Source of the DNA: Hyphomicrobiales bacterium
GTDB taxonomy: Bacteria; Pseudomonadota; Alphaproteobacteria; Rhizobiales; JAJFHC01
Assembly (NCBI GenBank): GCA_021775835.1
Contig: JAJFHC010000166.1
Span: forward strand, 1 to 17,916
Length of the DNA stretch: 17,916 nucleotides
Reading direction: 5' to 3'
The translations under genes and the position numbers were made by a program. Position 1 is the stretch's first letter; each line of letters starts with the position of its first letter. This document shows, piece by piece, positions 1-8,076 of the stretch. Below the pieces are notes generated by a model, which had not been told where the DNA came from, ran no database searches, and saw only the letters and a list, made by a program, of their open reading frames with translations.

Positions 1-141
1 GTCGACCTGCAGGCCGCCATCAACCGATTCATCGCCGAACATAATACCGAAGAGGCAAAGGCCTTTATCTGGAAGGCAGACCCGGATGAAATTATCGCTG
101 CACGAAATCGAGGGTTCCAAATGTTGGAATCAATCCACTAG
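1..141 (+). mobile_element. IS630-family transposase, C-terminal fragment (cut by window edge)
   Basis: Frame 1 is open from the first base to a TAG at 139-141 and gives 46 residues. It reads DLQAAINRFIAEHN early on, then ADPDEIIAARNRG, and ends in LESIH. This is the typical tail of IS630/Tc1-mariner-type DDE transposases, which cut and paste DNA into TA dinucleotides. The catalytic residues lie upstream of the window, so activity cannot be judged. The terminal inverted repeat should lie shortly after the stop, probably within about 142-172, but without the other end of the element I cannot place it. The element sits at the edge of an accessory metabolic locus. Family confidence is good; completeness is unknown. 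Confidence 0.8.
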
Positions 142-337
142 CGTCCTGAATTTGGTCCCAGCGAAGTTAGGCTTTTTTGAAAATAATGATGTTAAAACAA
201 TCCATTAGCCGCAAAATCTTCTCAACTGCCCGGAGCACGAGAAATCTCGAGCGTGCGGATTGCGGACACAACCGTAGAGGCGATTTTCAAACACTCGAAG
301 TAATCCTTCTGCCTACTCCTCTTCCCGCTCGGCTCTT
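142..337. other. Intergenic region between IS630 end and aspartate-dehydrogenase-like gene
   Basis: No gene is supported here. The stretch should contain the IS630 right end and the 3' flank of the minus-strand dehydrogenase gene. It holds a T run at 173-178. It also holds an imperfect inverted repeat, GCACG (235-239) with CGTGC (252-256), with a small inner GAG/CTC pairing. The latter could be a weak transcription stop for the minus-strand operon, although no U-tract follows it. Confidence 0.35.
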
Positions 338-1141
338 TCAGGAGCCAACCACAAGAGGGCTGGCCAATCGTCGAAGGGCTGCAATCACACTGTTTGCTAC
401 GATTCGCCCGGTCTTGGGATTTTCAGCGGACGGAATATTCTTCATGGTCATGGTCGCCTCACCGGAATCAGATACCAGTGTGACGGACTGGATGTTTCGG
501 TCGATCGTTGGGTCGGCCCAGACTTCCACCTGTGTCCTTAGAGGCCCCAAACCCGCCAGGGCCAGAGCGGCCGCCACGTTTACGTTGGCCGGAAAACCGC
601 GCGCCGCTTCCAGGGCATTGCCATCAAATACCTTGACTGGTTGAGACAGACCCTCAAGGGAAATTCCATTGTTTTCGATGTGTGGCGCACCGGCCAGACC
701 TGCCGGCGGCTTACGCGTCATGAGACGGGCCTCTGTAATCTCGCCGATCGCCATGGCCCTTACCGTATCGAGCCCGATCAAGGCGCCTGTCGGCACCACG
801 ATACGCGCGCCCTGCTCCTGTGCCTGATGGACGAGTCCAGGATGTTCCAGCAACTGCCCGACCGATAGCGGCATGAAAATACACCCGGCCTCGATCGCCG
901 GCAAAGCCACGTTGCGAAACGCCGAAGCCGGCACGCACTCAATCACAACGTCAGCACCGTCGCACAAAGTGTCGAGGGATCTCACCTCAGGCACTCTGGC
1001 AAAATCTTTGACTTTGACCCTTGCAGCCGACTCGTTTCGGGCGGAAACCGCAGTCAGCACGACACCGGGCACCATCCCTTCGTCAACTGCCCTCGCTACC
1101 CGAAATCCGATAGCCCCCAAACCCGCGACCACAAGTTTCAT
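338..1141 (-). CDS. Aspartate dehydrogenase-like NAD(P) oxidoreductase (NadX/DUF108 family), His-to-Gln variant
   Basis: A 267-residue cytosolic enzyme of the L-aspartate dehydrogenase family, whose members interconvert L-aspartate and oxaloacetate/iminoaspartate with NAD(P). Residues 1-12 carry the Rossmann GLGAIG motif. PLSVGQLL (91-98), PTGALIGLD (117-125), RKPPAGL (143-149) and FPANVNVA (183-190) are family blocks. Near the C-terminus the family pattern DP...RNTHEI appears as DPTIDRNIQSV, so the proposed catalytic His is Gln218. I chose the ATG at 1139-1141 because AGAGGTGA lies just upstream and the Rossmann strand then starts the protein. An upstream ATG at 1180 overlaps the TauE/SafE stop (ATGA) and would add 13 residues. 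It is the second gene of a minus-strand operon with the permease. The family is clear; aspartate as substrate is doubtful. Confidence 0.8.
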   Translation of the reverse strand: MKLVVAGLGAIGFRVARAVDEGMVPGVVLTAVSARNESAARVKVKDFARVPEVRSLDTLCDGADVVIECVPASAFRNVALPAIEAGCIFMPLSVGQLLEHPGLVHQAQEQGARIVVPTGALIGLDTVRAMAIGEITEARLMTRKPPAGLAGAPHIENNGISLEGLSQPVKVFDGNALEAARGFPANVNVAAALALAGLGPLRTQVEVWADPTIDRNIQSVTLVSDSGEATMTMKNIPSAENPKTGRIVANSVIAALRRLASPLVVGS

Positions 1142-1176
1142 CGACGTCACCTCTTGTACGAATTGCGGTTCCCGGT

Positions 1177-1920
1177 TCATTGCCCGATACCGCTGATCAT
1201 GTAGAGACTGACCAGAAGCAAGGCCACAAAGAACACGGTCCTGAATGCCGTCTCCGGCAGCGAATGGCGCACGCGCAGACCGACCAGGAGGCCCGCTCCG
1301 GTCGGGATCAGTGCCAGCGCGGACAACGCAAACAAGTCAGCGGGCAGGAGGCTATGCCGCGACATTGAAACCGCCAGGACCGATGAAATCACGACAAAAG
1401 TGACACCAAGTGCCTGCACGAACATGTCCCGGCGCATGCCCAACGCCTGGAGATACATGATCCCGGGTACCATGAACGTTCCCGTAATCCCGAAGATTAC
1501 ACCGCCAATGCCTCCGACAAGAGGCGACGCCCAGGTTTCCCGGTCACCCGGTGGTGAAATTTGCGGAGTCGCCAGGCTAAAGATGGAATAGACGCCGAGA
1601 ATAATACCCAGCACCACAAGCGCGATAGTGCGATCCATGTCTGTCAAAAACGACACCCCGAACCAGATTCCGATGCAGGCAGCACCGAGATAAGTCCACA
1701 TGCGTTTGACGATGGCAACAAGATCACCGCCATAGAATGCCTGCCATAGGTTCACGACGATACAGGGCAGGACCATCACCGCCATAGCCTCGGCCAGTCC
1801 GAGCGTTGGCGCCAGAAATGCCAGCGCGACCGGTGGCAGCCCCAGCCCCAGCGTCCCCTTGACGAAGCCGCCACACAGGAACGTGGCGGCGACAAGAGCG
1901 AGAATACCAACACTCCACAT
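1177..1920 (-). CDS. TauE/SafE-family membrane permease
   Basis: A 247-residue polytopic inner-membrane protein of the TauE/SafE (DUF81) family, whose members move organic or sulfur-containing anions such as sulfite, sulfoacetate or taurine-derived products. The sequence is a series of about seven or eight hydrophobic segments. It opens with a glycine-rich helix containing GGFVKGTLGLGLPPVAL, the usual first-repeat signature. The second-repeat signature (GGIGGVIFGITGTFMVPGI) lies near residues 134-152. Its length fits the family. It is the first gene of the minus-strand operon and its stop overlaps the longer reading of the dehydrogenase by ATGA. The start at 1920 has only a weak GGGAAAAG ahead of it. 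It faces the gamma-glutamyltransferase operon across a shared promoter region, which suggests it imports or exports a substrate or product of that locus. The substrate cannot be read from the sequence. Confidence 0.85.
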   Translation of the reverse strand: MWSVGILALVAATFLCGGFVKGTLGLGLPPVALAFLAPTLGLAEAMAVMVLPCIVVNLWQAFYGGDLVAIVKRMWTYLGAACIGIWFGVSFLTDMDRTIALVVLGIILGVYSIFSLATPQISPPGDRETWASPLVGGIGGVIFGITGTFMVPGIMYLQALGMRRDMFVQALGVTFVVISSVLAVSMSRHSLLPADLFALSALALIPTGAGLLVGLRVRHSLPETAFRTVFFVALLLVSLYMISGIGQ

Positions 1921-2217
1921 TAGAAATCTTTTCCCGAAAATTCTCGAGCCACCGACGACAACAATTCCGGCAAACAGCCGATTCCATGCTCCGATACGAC
2001 AGTCCCGATTCTCCAGCCGTTATATCCGCGGACACCAGACACATTCAAATACGATCTCCGGTGGACCTGTTAGCGGTAATGGTTAAACTATTTTCGGATC
2101 GTCCGTCATGTCAGTCGCGACGGTTCCACAATGCAGGAAGAGTGTCGATTACATGGGGTTCGCGACATAGGGTTTGCCGATTCCTCCCTGCTCCCACCAA
2201 CAGGACAAAAGAAAGAC
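1921..2217. promoter_or_regulatory. Divergent intergenic region between permease and gamma-glutamyltransferase operons
   Basis: This 297-bp gap separates two divergently transcribed units, so it must hold both promoters. The plus-strand frame is open from an ATG at 2131, but that N-terminal extension does not resemble the family and has no ribosome-binding site. A perfect 8-bp palindrome GTCGCGAC lies at 2114-2121. TTCGCGAC recurs at 2159-2166. ATTCAAAT occurs near 2043. No convincing -35/-10 pair could be chosen, and no regulator gene lies next to this region. Confidence 0.4.
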
Positions 2218-3816
2218 ATGAGAAATCTGGAACTCCCCGGCCGTTCGCCGGTCCATGCCCCCGACGGCATGGCATGCACCTCCCACCCGCTGGCGAGCCA
2301 GACCGCCATTGCCATTCTTCGTTCCGGAGGCAACGCCATGGACGCGGCTGTTGCCGCATGCGCCGTCCAATGCGTAGTTGAACCGGGATCAACGGGTATC
2401 GGCGGGGATTGTTTCTGTCTCTATTCACCTGAAGGTTCAACCAACATCATTGCCTTCAACGGGTCGGGCAAGGCACCGTCGGGGGCCACTGTCGATTGGT
2501 ATGAAGCCCAGGGCATTACCGAACTCGAACGCCACTCGCCTCACTCCGTGACCGTGCCGGGGGCCATTGATGCCTGGGCACAACTGATCGGAGATCACGG
2601 CAGTCTTGACCTCAAGGATGTGCTTGCACCCGCCATCCACTATGCCAGAGACGGCTACCCGATATCATCGAGAGTCCATAAGGACTTTTCCGGCGAAGGT
2701 GAAATCCTGAAACTGGACGAAAACGCTGCACGCGTGTTCCTGCCGGGTGGCAATGTGCCGGCCGTGGGCCAGATGCACAGGCAGCCGGAACTGGCCGTCT
2801 CGCTGCAGAAGATTGCCGATCAGGGACCCGACGCTTTCTATCGCGGAGACATCGCCCACGACATCGTTGAGTACCTGCAAAGCAAGGGGGGACTTCACTC
2901 GCTTGAAGATTTCGCCGCTGTAAAGGGTGACTACGTCACGCCCATTTCCACCGAGTACCGGGGACACACGGTCTACCAATGTCCGCCGAACGGCCAGGGC
3001 GTCATTGCTCTTATGCTTTTGAACATGATGAAAGGTCTGGACGTCGATACGTCCGCCGGGCCGATCACCATCGACCGCATTCATCACGAAATTGAGGCCT
3101 GCCGCGCCGCCTACCGCGAACGCGATGCATTTGTGGCGGACCCCGCCTATGCGGATGTCCCCGTCGACCAGTTGCTATCCCAGTCTCACGCGGACGCGTT
3201 GCGAGCCCGGATCGACCCGGCCCGTGCAGCCGACCATCATGCCAACCCCGACCTGCCCCGCCACAACGACACCGTCTACCTCACGGTCGTCGACAAGGAC
3301 CGCAACGCCGTCAGCTTCATCAATACCCTGTTCTTCGGCTTTGGCAGCGGGCTGATGGCACCGCGATCCGGCGTCATGCTGCAGAACCGCGGACAGGGTT
3401 TTGTTCTGGACCGCAACAGCCCCAACCGTATTGAACCGGGCAAGCGTCCCCTGCATACAATCATCCCCGGCATGGTGGCGAAGGATGATCGGGTGGTCAT
3501 GCCCTACGGCGTCATGGGCGGCCAGTACCAGGCATTTGGCCACATGCAGTTCCTGACCAGGTTCTTCGACTACGGGCTCGACATCCAGGAAGCCATGGAC
3601 CGGCCCCGTTTCATGGCCGATCCCTTTACCGGTGAAGTCGAAATGGAAGGCACCATAGACGCCGCTATACAGGCAAGCCTCCAGGACCGCGGCCATCGAA
3701 TTGTCAGCCCGGAGAAACCGATCGGCGGCTCACAGGCCATCTGGATTGATTGGAATGAGAATGTCTTGACTGGCGGTTCCGATCCACGCAAGGACGGCTG
3801 TGCCATTGGCTATTGA
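2218..3816 (+). CDS. Gamma-glutamyltransferase-family hydrolase (YwrD-like, no signal peptide)
   Basis: A 532-residue N-terminal-nucleophile hydrolase of the gamma-glutamyltransferase family, which cleaves or transfers gamma-glutamyl groups from amides or thiols. The precursor normally cleaves itself into two subunits at a Thr. Here the motif DTVYLTVVDKD puts that Thr at residue 352. The early block GGNAMDAAVAA, then GSTGIGGD, and the small-subunit block PYGVMGGQYQAFGHM all fit the family. The length matches the YwrD-like branch. I chose the ATG at 2218, preceded by AAAAGAAAG, because family similarity begins there; a longer reading from 2131 adds an unrelated stretch. No signal peptide is visible, so the enzyme is likely cytoplasmic, unlike classical periplasmic GGT. 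It is first in a three-gene operon, with 44 nt to the next gene. Its physiological substrate is unknown. Confidence 0.88.
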   Translation: MRNLELPGRSPVHAPDGMACTSHPLASQTAIAILRSGGNAMDAAVAACAVQCVVEPGSTGIGGDCFCLYSPEGSTNIIAFNGSGKAPSGATVDWYEAQGITELERHSPHSVTVPGAIDAWAQLIGDHGSLDLKDVLAPAIHYARDGYPISSRVHKDFSGEGEILKLDENAARVFLPGGNVPAVGQMHRQPELAVSLQKIADQGPDAFYRGDIAHDIVEYLQSKGGLHSLEDFAAVKGDYVTPISTEYRGHTVYQCPPNGQGVIALMLLNMMKGLDVDTSAGPITIDRIHHEIEACRAAYRERDAFVADPAYADVPVDQLLSQSHADALRARIDPARAADHHANPDLPRHNDTVYLTVVDKDRNAVSFINTLFFGFGSGLMAPRSGVMLQNRGQGFVLDRNSPNRIEPGKRPLHTIIPGMVAKDDRVVMPYGVMGGQYQAFGHMQFLTRFFDYGLDIQEAMDRPRFMADPFTGEVEMEGTIDAAIQASLQDRGHRIVSPEKPIGGSQAIWIDWNENVLTGGSDPRKDGCAIGY

Positions 3817-3860
3817 GAACCAGTGTCGCCCTGCGTCGGGCTTTTTCCGAGGAGATGCTC

Positions 3861-4763
3861 TTGAGTGATTCCGGCCCCCGGACTGTTGCCATCCTCATGC
3901 CCGGCGACATGGGACATGCGGTAGGCCGTGCGCTCCTGCAGCATGGTTACGATGTCATCACCGCCCTCGCCAGCCGCAGCCCGCGGACGGCCGGTCTGTC
4001 ACGAGCGGGTGGCCTTCGGGATGTCGGCACGCTCGCCGATGTGGCCCGCGCTGCTGATCTGGTTCTGTCCATTCTGCCGCCGGCGCAAGCCCTGCGACAG
4101 GCGGAGGATTTTGCCGGGGCGGCCGATGGCCTCACCCAGAAGCCGGTGTACGTGGACTGCAACGCCATCTCGCCTGCAACGGCGCAAGAAATTGGGAACA
4201 TCGCCGCAGAATCGAACTTGCCGTTTATCGACGCCGGTATCATTGGCCTTGCCCCCGGCAAGGGTACTGCAACACGGTTCTACGTGTCAGGCACCGATAC
4301 CGCAGCCATGGAAAGTTTGAACGGCAAGGGTATCGAAGTTATTCCCATGGGCCCTGAAGTAGGCAAGGCATCCGCCATCAAGATGGTCTACGCCGGACTG
4401 ACAAAAGGCACCTGGACCTTGCATACAGCAGTACTCATGGCAGCTGAAAAGCTTGGCGTCCGTCAGGAACTGACAAGTGAGTTTGCCTTTAGCCAAAAGA
4501 GCACTCTCGCCGGCATGGAACGGCTTGTCCCGCGCCTGCCCGCTGATGCCGGACGTTGGATCGGCGAAATGGAGGAAATCGCCGCGACCTTCGCTGAGGC
4601 AGGTGTTACCTCGGGATTCCATGACGGCGCCGCTGAGGTCTTCCGGGTTCTCGCCCAGACACCTTTCGCCGAGGAAACACGCGAGACCATGGATCAAAAT
4701 CGCACGCTTGATGACACCATTCCGGTGTACGTTGACCACATCGTGAACGTCAACAAGAAGTAA
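3861..4763 (+). CDS. NAD(P)-dependent dehydrogenase, 6PGDH-type with DUF1932 C-terminal domain
   Basis: A beta-hydroxyacid-dehydrogenase-like enzyme of 300 residues. The N-terminal Rossmann domain starts right after the start codon with VAILMPGDMGHAVG as the nucleotide loop. VLSILPP and YVDCNAISP follow as in 3-hydroxyisobutyrate/6-phosphogluconate dehydrogenase relatives. The C-terminal half has GKASAIKMVYAGLTKG, the block carrying the usual catalytic Lys, and continues as a DUF1932 helical domain. I chose TTG at 3861 because GAGGAG (3849-3854) sits six bases ahead; the ATG at 3855 touches that site. The frame is open back to another TTG at 3813 that overlaps the upstream stop. It lies between the gamma-glutamyltransferase and the SnoaL gene, 24 nt before the latter. 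It probably oxidises or reduces a hydroxy-acid intermediate of the same pathway. The exact substrate is not inferable. Confidence 0.82.
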   Translation: MSDSGPRTVAILMPGDMGHAVGRALLQHGYDVITALASRSPRTAGLSRAGGLRDVGTLADVARAADLVLSILPPAQALRQAEDFAGAADGLTQKPVYVDCNAISPATAQEIGNIAAESNLPFIDAGIIGLAPGKGTATRFYVSGTDTAAMESLNGKGIEVIPMGPEVGKASAIKMVYAGLTKGTWTLHTAVLMAAEKLGVRQELTSEFAFSQKSTLAGMERLVPRLPADAGRWIGEMEEIAATFAEAGVTSGFHDGAAEVFRVLAQTPFAEETRETMDQNRTLDDTIPVYVDHIVNVNKK

Positions 4764-4787
4764 CCATCCAAATGGAAGGATCGTCAA

Positions 4788-5216
4788 ATGGCAGACAACC
4801 GGCAAGTTATCGAAACGTGGTTTAATCGTGTCTGGAACACCCCCGACGAAAGCGCAATTGACGACATGCTGGTGCCCGATACTGAAGCCGAAGGGCTTGG
4901 TTCACAGGCTCTGATCGGTCCGGAAGGCTTCAAGACATTTCATCGGCACTTTTTTGATATGATGGAAGACATCGAAATCACCGTGAACAAGAGCCTGGAA
5001 TCGGGTGAATGGATCGCCGCCCATATCTCGATGTCTGCCAAGAAGAAAGGAACCGGCGACCCGATCAAGATGACCGGCCAGGCGTTTGTCAAGATCAAGG
5101 ATGGCAAACTCGTTCAGGCCTACAATCACCTGGACTTCATGGGATTGTATCAGCAACTGGGTCTGCTCCCCGATGACGCATTTGAATGCTGTCTTCGCGG
5201 TGAAAAGGTTACCTGA
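4788..5216 (+). CDS. SnoaL-like/NTF2-fold protein (ester cyclase family)
   Basis: A 142-residue single-domain protein with the SnoaL/NTF2-like fold: an N-terminal helix (VIETWFNRVWN), then GPEGFKTFHRHFFDMM, and a C-terminal sheet containing GQAFVKIKDGKLVQAYNHLD. Members act as small cyclases, isomerases, hydrolases or ligand binders, and in alphaproteobacteria they often accompany catabolic genes. The start is well supported: GGAAGGA at 4774-4780 lies seven bases ahead of the ATG. It is the last gene of the plus-strand operon behind the dehydrogenase. It converges on the MFS gene with about 70 bases between the stops, in which I see no clear terminator hairpin. The fold is fairly secure; its reaction is unknown. 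Confidence 0.75.
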   Translation: MADNRQVIETWFNRVWNTPDESAIDDMLVPDTEAEGLGSQALIGPEGFKTFHRHFFDMMEDIEITVNKSLESGEWIAAHISMSAKKKGTGDPIKMTGQAFVKIKDGKLVQAYNHLDFMGLYQQLGLLPDDAFECCLRGEKVT

Positions 5217-5287
5217 CCAGCGAGCACAAGTCCTGGACCAGCCGATCACTTGCGGCGATCCGGAAACAATGGCAAGCAGCAACGTAG

Positions 5288-6508
5288 TTAAACAGCGTGC
5301 GCCTGCCGACGACTGTGCAAAAACAGCCAGCCAACCAGAACAAATGCGATCCCTACAAACGGAAACAGACTGCCCGCAACAGCGTCCCATCCGATCAGGT
5401 GCAGAAGCTGTCCCGAGGAGAACGAGGCGAATGCCACGGTTCCGAAAACAGCGAAATCGTTGACACCTTGCACCTTGTTGCGTTCCGATGGGCGATAACA
5501 ATCGGTGACCATGGCGGTGGCGCCCACGAAGCCGAAATTCCAACCAAGCCCCAACAAGACAAGTGCAAACCAGAAATTGACCAGTGTTATCCCGGATAGG
5601 GCAACCACGCCGCTGCCGGCCAGCAGAAGCAGGCCAAAGGCGATCATCCTCTCCTTGCCAAACCGGTTGATCAGCGTGCCCGTGAAGAAGCCCGGCGCAT
5701 ACATGGCAGCGATATGCCACTGGATGACGAAGGCGGCATCGTCGACGCTGAGGTCACAGGCGACCATGGCCAATGGTGTTGCCGTCATCACAAGGTTCAT
5801 GATGCCGTAACTCACCATCCCACAAATCATCGCTACGATCAGCCGGGGCTGCCGCAGGATCTGCCCCAAAGGCCGGGCGGGTTCCAAATGGGTTTCTTGC
5901 GACGGTTTGGGAATATCCACAAAATTGAGGACGCCGAACGCGATGACCGACAGACAGAGCGCGGAAGCATAGGCACCAGCAAAGAGCACAGGCGCGAAAA
6001 AGTCTTTGGTGTAGATGACCAGTTGCGGGCCAAGAAACGCGGCCACCAGGCCGCCCAGCAACACCAGGGAAATCGCTTTTGCCTTGAACTTGTCGCTCGC
6101 CACATCGGTCGCCGCAAACCGGTAATACATGCTGCAAGCCTGGTAGAAACCGCCAAAAAATGTCGCCAGGCAGAAAAGAACGAAACTCTGGGAAACAATT
6201 GCGTAGACGGCCAGTGACGAACTCAAGACGCCGAAGGCAGCACCAGTCATGAATCCGATCCGGCGGCCGACTTGCTTCATGTACATCGAGGCGGGAACCG
6301 TCGACAGGGCCGTCCCAAGCACGAATGTGGTTATCGGCAGCGTCGCCAGACCTTTGTTGTCGGCCAGCAGATGCCCCACCAGTCCCCCAAGAGTTATCAC
6401 GATCGAGGTGCTGCCGCCGTAAAGTGCCTGAGCGATAAACAGAATGCCGACGTTCTTGCGTGCACGCCGGTCGTCGTCATAGGGAATTGGGGAGGTGGTT
6501 GTGGACAT
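5288..6508 (-). CDS. Major facilitator superfamily (MFS) transporter
   Basis: A 406-residue inner-membrane protein with about twelve hydrophobic segments. After the second segment, YMKQVGRRIGFMTG is a form of MFS motif A, which lies in the cytoplasmic loop between helices 2 and 3. An equivalent loop follows in the second half (TLINRFGKERMIAFG). The C-terminal half contains TDCYRPSERNKVQGVND, a long loop common in alphaproteobacterial MFS proteins of unknown substrate. I chose the ATG at 6506-6508; the frame extends to a TTG at 6544 with no clear ribosome-binding site for either. It lies 53 nt downstream of thiL on the same strand with no visible terminator, so read-through from the riboflavin/thiamine operon is possible. 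It could equally serve the neighbouring catabolic locus. Substrate unknown. Confidence 0.85.
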   Translation of the reverse strand: MSTTTSPIPYDDDRRARKNVGILFIAQALYGGSTSIVITLGGLVGHLLADNKGLATLPITTFVLGTALSTVPASMYMKQVGRRIGFMTGAAFGVLSSSLAVYAIVSQSFVLFCLATFFGGFYQACSMYYRFAATDVASDKFKAKAISLVLLGGLVAAFLGPQLVIYTKDFFAPVLFAGAYASALCLSVIAFGVLNFVDIPKPSQETHLEPARPLGQILRQPRLIVAMICGMVSYGIMNLVMTATPLAMVACDLSVDDAAFVIQWHIAAMYAPGFFTGTLINRFGKERMIAFGLLLLAGSGVVALSGITLVNFWFALVLLGLGWNFGFVGATAMVTDCYRPSERNKVQGVNDFAVFGTVAFASFSSGQLLHLIGWDAVAGSLFPFVGIAFVLVGWLFLHSRRQAHAV

Positions 6509-6561
6509 GCGCGCGACCGTATTCCAGAGGCTTGGTGCAAGCAACTACTCAGAACGAAATG

Positions 6562-7593
6562 TCACAGATGGCTGTAGGAAAGCGATGTCAACCCGATGGC
6601 CGCACCGCTTTCGTCGAAGAGTGACAACCCGGATTCCGCGTCCTGAATTGACCCGATGCAGGAAACTTCAATGCCAGCCAAACGGGCTGCGTGTTCGAAT
6701 GCCGTATTCCGGTCAGCTGGAACCGCGCACAGGATTTCATAATCGTCACCGCCTGAAATGAGGCGCGGCAGCATGTTGCTATCGAATGCGCAGACGTCAC
6801 GGGCGGCCGGTGACAACGGGATGTCGGTTAACGCCACGCCCGCGCCCACATCGGATGCGCCGCACAAAAGAGCCAGATCGCCTGCCAGCCCATCCGACAC
6901 ATCCATCGCCGCCGAAGCATTGTCACGGACCGCCACAGCAAGGTCAGTCCTGGGTTGTGGCAGCAGGTAGCGATTCTTCAGGAATGCGGTTTGCTCCGCA
7001 TCGAGGGCTTCTTCCCATGGTTCACTCTTATGACTGCGCAGTGCCAGCCCGAGAACAGAATCCCCGATTGTGCCGGAAACGTAGACCCGGTCTCCAGGCC
7101 GTGCGCCTGCTCGTCTCACAGCCAACCCCGAAGGCACCTCGCCAATCGCTGTCACCGAAATGGTCAACGGCCCCTCGGTCCGCACTGTATCGCCACCTGC
7201 CAGAATACAGTCATAGGTTGTCTGGTCCTGCGAAAGTCCGGCTACAAACTGTTCCAGCCAAAGCCGGTCGGCGTCAATTGGCAAGGCAACGGCAAGAAAA
7301 TAACAGGTTGGCCGGGCACCTTTTGCAGCAAGATCCGACAGATTGACCCGCAAGGCCTTCCGGGCAATCAGGTCGGCTGCGTCATCGGCAAAAAAATGAA
7401 CGCCCGCAACCAGCATGTCCTTTGTAACAACCAGTTCGCAGTCCGGGCTGACAGTGACGGTTGCTGCATCGTCCTTGAGATCAAGGGCTCCGACGAAACC
7501 CTCTGAGAGCGGTGCAAACAGATCGGCGATCAGTGCCTGCTCGGCCGTTTGGCGAATTGTGCCGTCGGTTTTCTTATCCCGCAGATTTGCCAT
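6562..7593 (-). CDS. thiL: Thiamine-monophosphate kinase
   Basis: A 343-residue cytosolic kinase that phosphorylates thiamine monophosphate with ATP to give thiamine diphosphate, the last step of the pathway. The PurM-like fold is shown by LKDDAATV near the N-terminus, then TKDMLVAGVHF, the ILAGGDTVRTEG block, MDVSDGLAGDL and GGDDYEILCAVP, all characteristic of ThiL. I chose the ATG at 7591-7593, preceded by GGAG; the frame continues 11 codons further up. This start overlaps the 3' end of nusB by 20 bases, which suggests translational coupling. It is the last classical member of the nrdR-rib-nusB-thiL block, as in many alphaproteobacteria. Length and motifs are complete. Confidence 0.93.
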   Translation of the reverse strand: MANLRDKKTDGTIRQTAEQALIADLFAPLSEGFVGALDLKDDAATVTVSPDCELVVTKDMLVAGVHFFADDAADLIARKALRVNLSDLAAKGARPTCYFLAVALPIDADRLWLEQFVAGLSQDQTTYDCILAGGDTVRTEGPLTISVTAIGEVPSGLAVRRAGARPGDRVYVSGTIGDSVLGLALRSHKSEPWEEALDAEQTAFLKNRYLLPQPRTDLAVAVRDNASAAMDVSDGLAGDLALLCGASDVGAGVALTDIPLSPAARDVCAFDSNMLPRLISGGDDYEILCAVPADRNTAFEHAARLAGIEVSCIGSIQDAESGLSLFDESGAAIGLTSLSYSHL

Positions 7594-8062
7594 GGCTGAA
7601 CTCGTCTCCACGGACGGTCTTTGCAAGCTGATCCAGGGCGCCGTTTACGAATTTATGCTCGTCGGTCTCGAAGAATGCGTGCGCCACGTCGACATACTCT
7701 GTGATGATTACCTTCGGTGGCACATCCCGGCGCGAAACCAGCTCGTAGGCCCCCGCCCGGAGAATGGCCCGCAGGATGGCGTCGAGACGAGCGAGCGTCC
7801 ACCCCTCGGCGAGCACCGCGTCGATGTCGGGGTCGAGCTTTCGTTGCCCCTCCACAACACCGGTCACGATATCGCGAAAAAAGTTCTGGTCCGCATCCGT
7901 GTACTGATCGCCGTCGATCTCTCCACCCAGGCGGTGAGACTGGAACTCGGCCAGGATATCGGACAGATCGGTCTGGGCAACCTCCATCTGATAGAGTGCC
8001 TGCACAGCGCCAAGACGCGCTGCACTGCGCATTGTCGCTCTTTTGTTGCCCGTGTTAGCCAT
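7574..8062 (-). CDS. nusB: Transcription antitermination factor NusB
   Basis: A 162-residue all-helical RNA-binding protein. With NusE (ribosomal protein S10) it binds boxA RNA in ribosomal RNA leaders and helps RNA polymerase read through. The opening RSAARLGAVQALYQMEV is the NusB signature. The later RLDAILRAILRAGAYEL and ITEYVDVAHAFF...FVNGALD blocks match the C-terminal half of the family. Length is slightly above the usual 140-160. The start codon is ATG at 8060-8062, 14 nt after the ribH stop. The adjacency ribH-nusB is widely conserved in proteobacteria. Its end overlaps the thiL start by 20 bases. Nothing about the gene looks abnormal. Confidence 0.95.
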   Translation of the reverse strand: MANTGNKRATMRSAARLGAVQALYQMEVAQTDLSDILAEFQSHRLGGEIDGDQYTDADQNFFRDIVTGVVEGQRKLDPDIDAVLAEGWTLARLDAILRAILRAGAYELVSRRDVPPKVIITEYVDVAHAFFETDEHKFVNGALDQLAKTVRGDEFSHGKSAG

Positions 8063-8076
8063 ATCGATAGAGCACT

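Noticed and set aside
331..346. GGCTC/GAGCC hairpin at the end of the aspartate-dehydrogenase-like gene as terminator
   Set aside because: The stem is only five pairs, includes the stop codon region and has no following U-tract.
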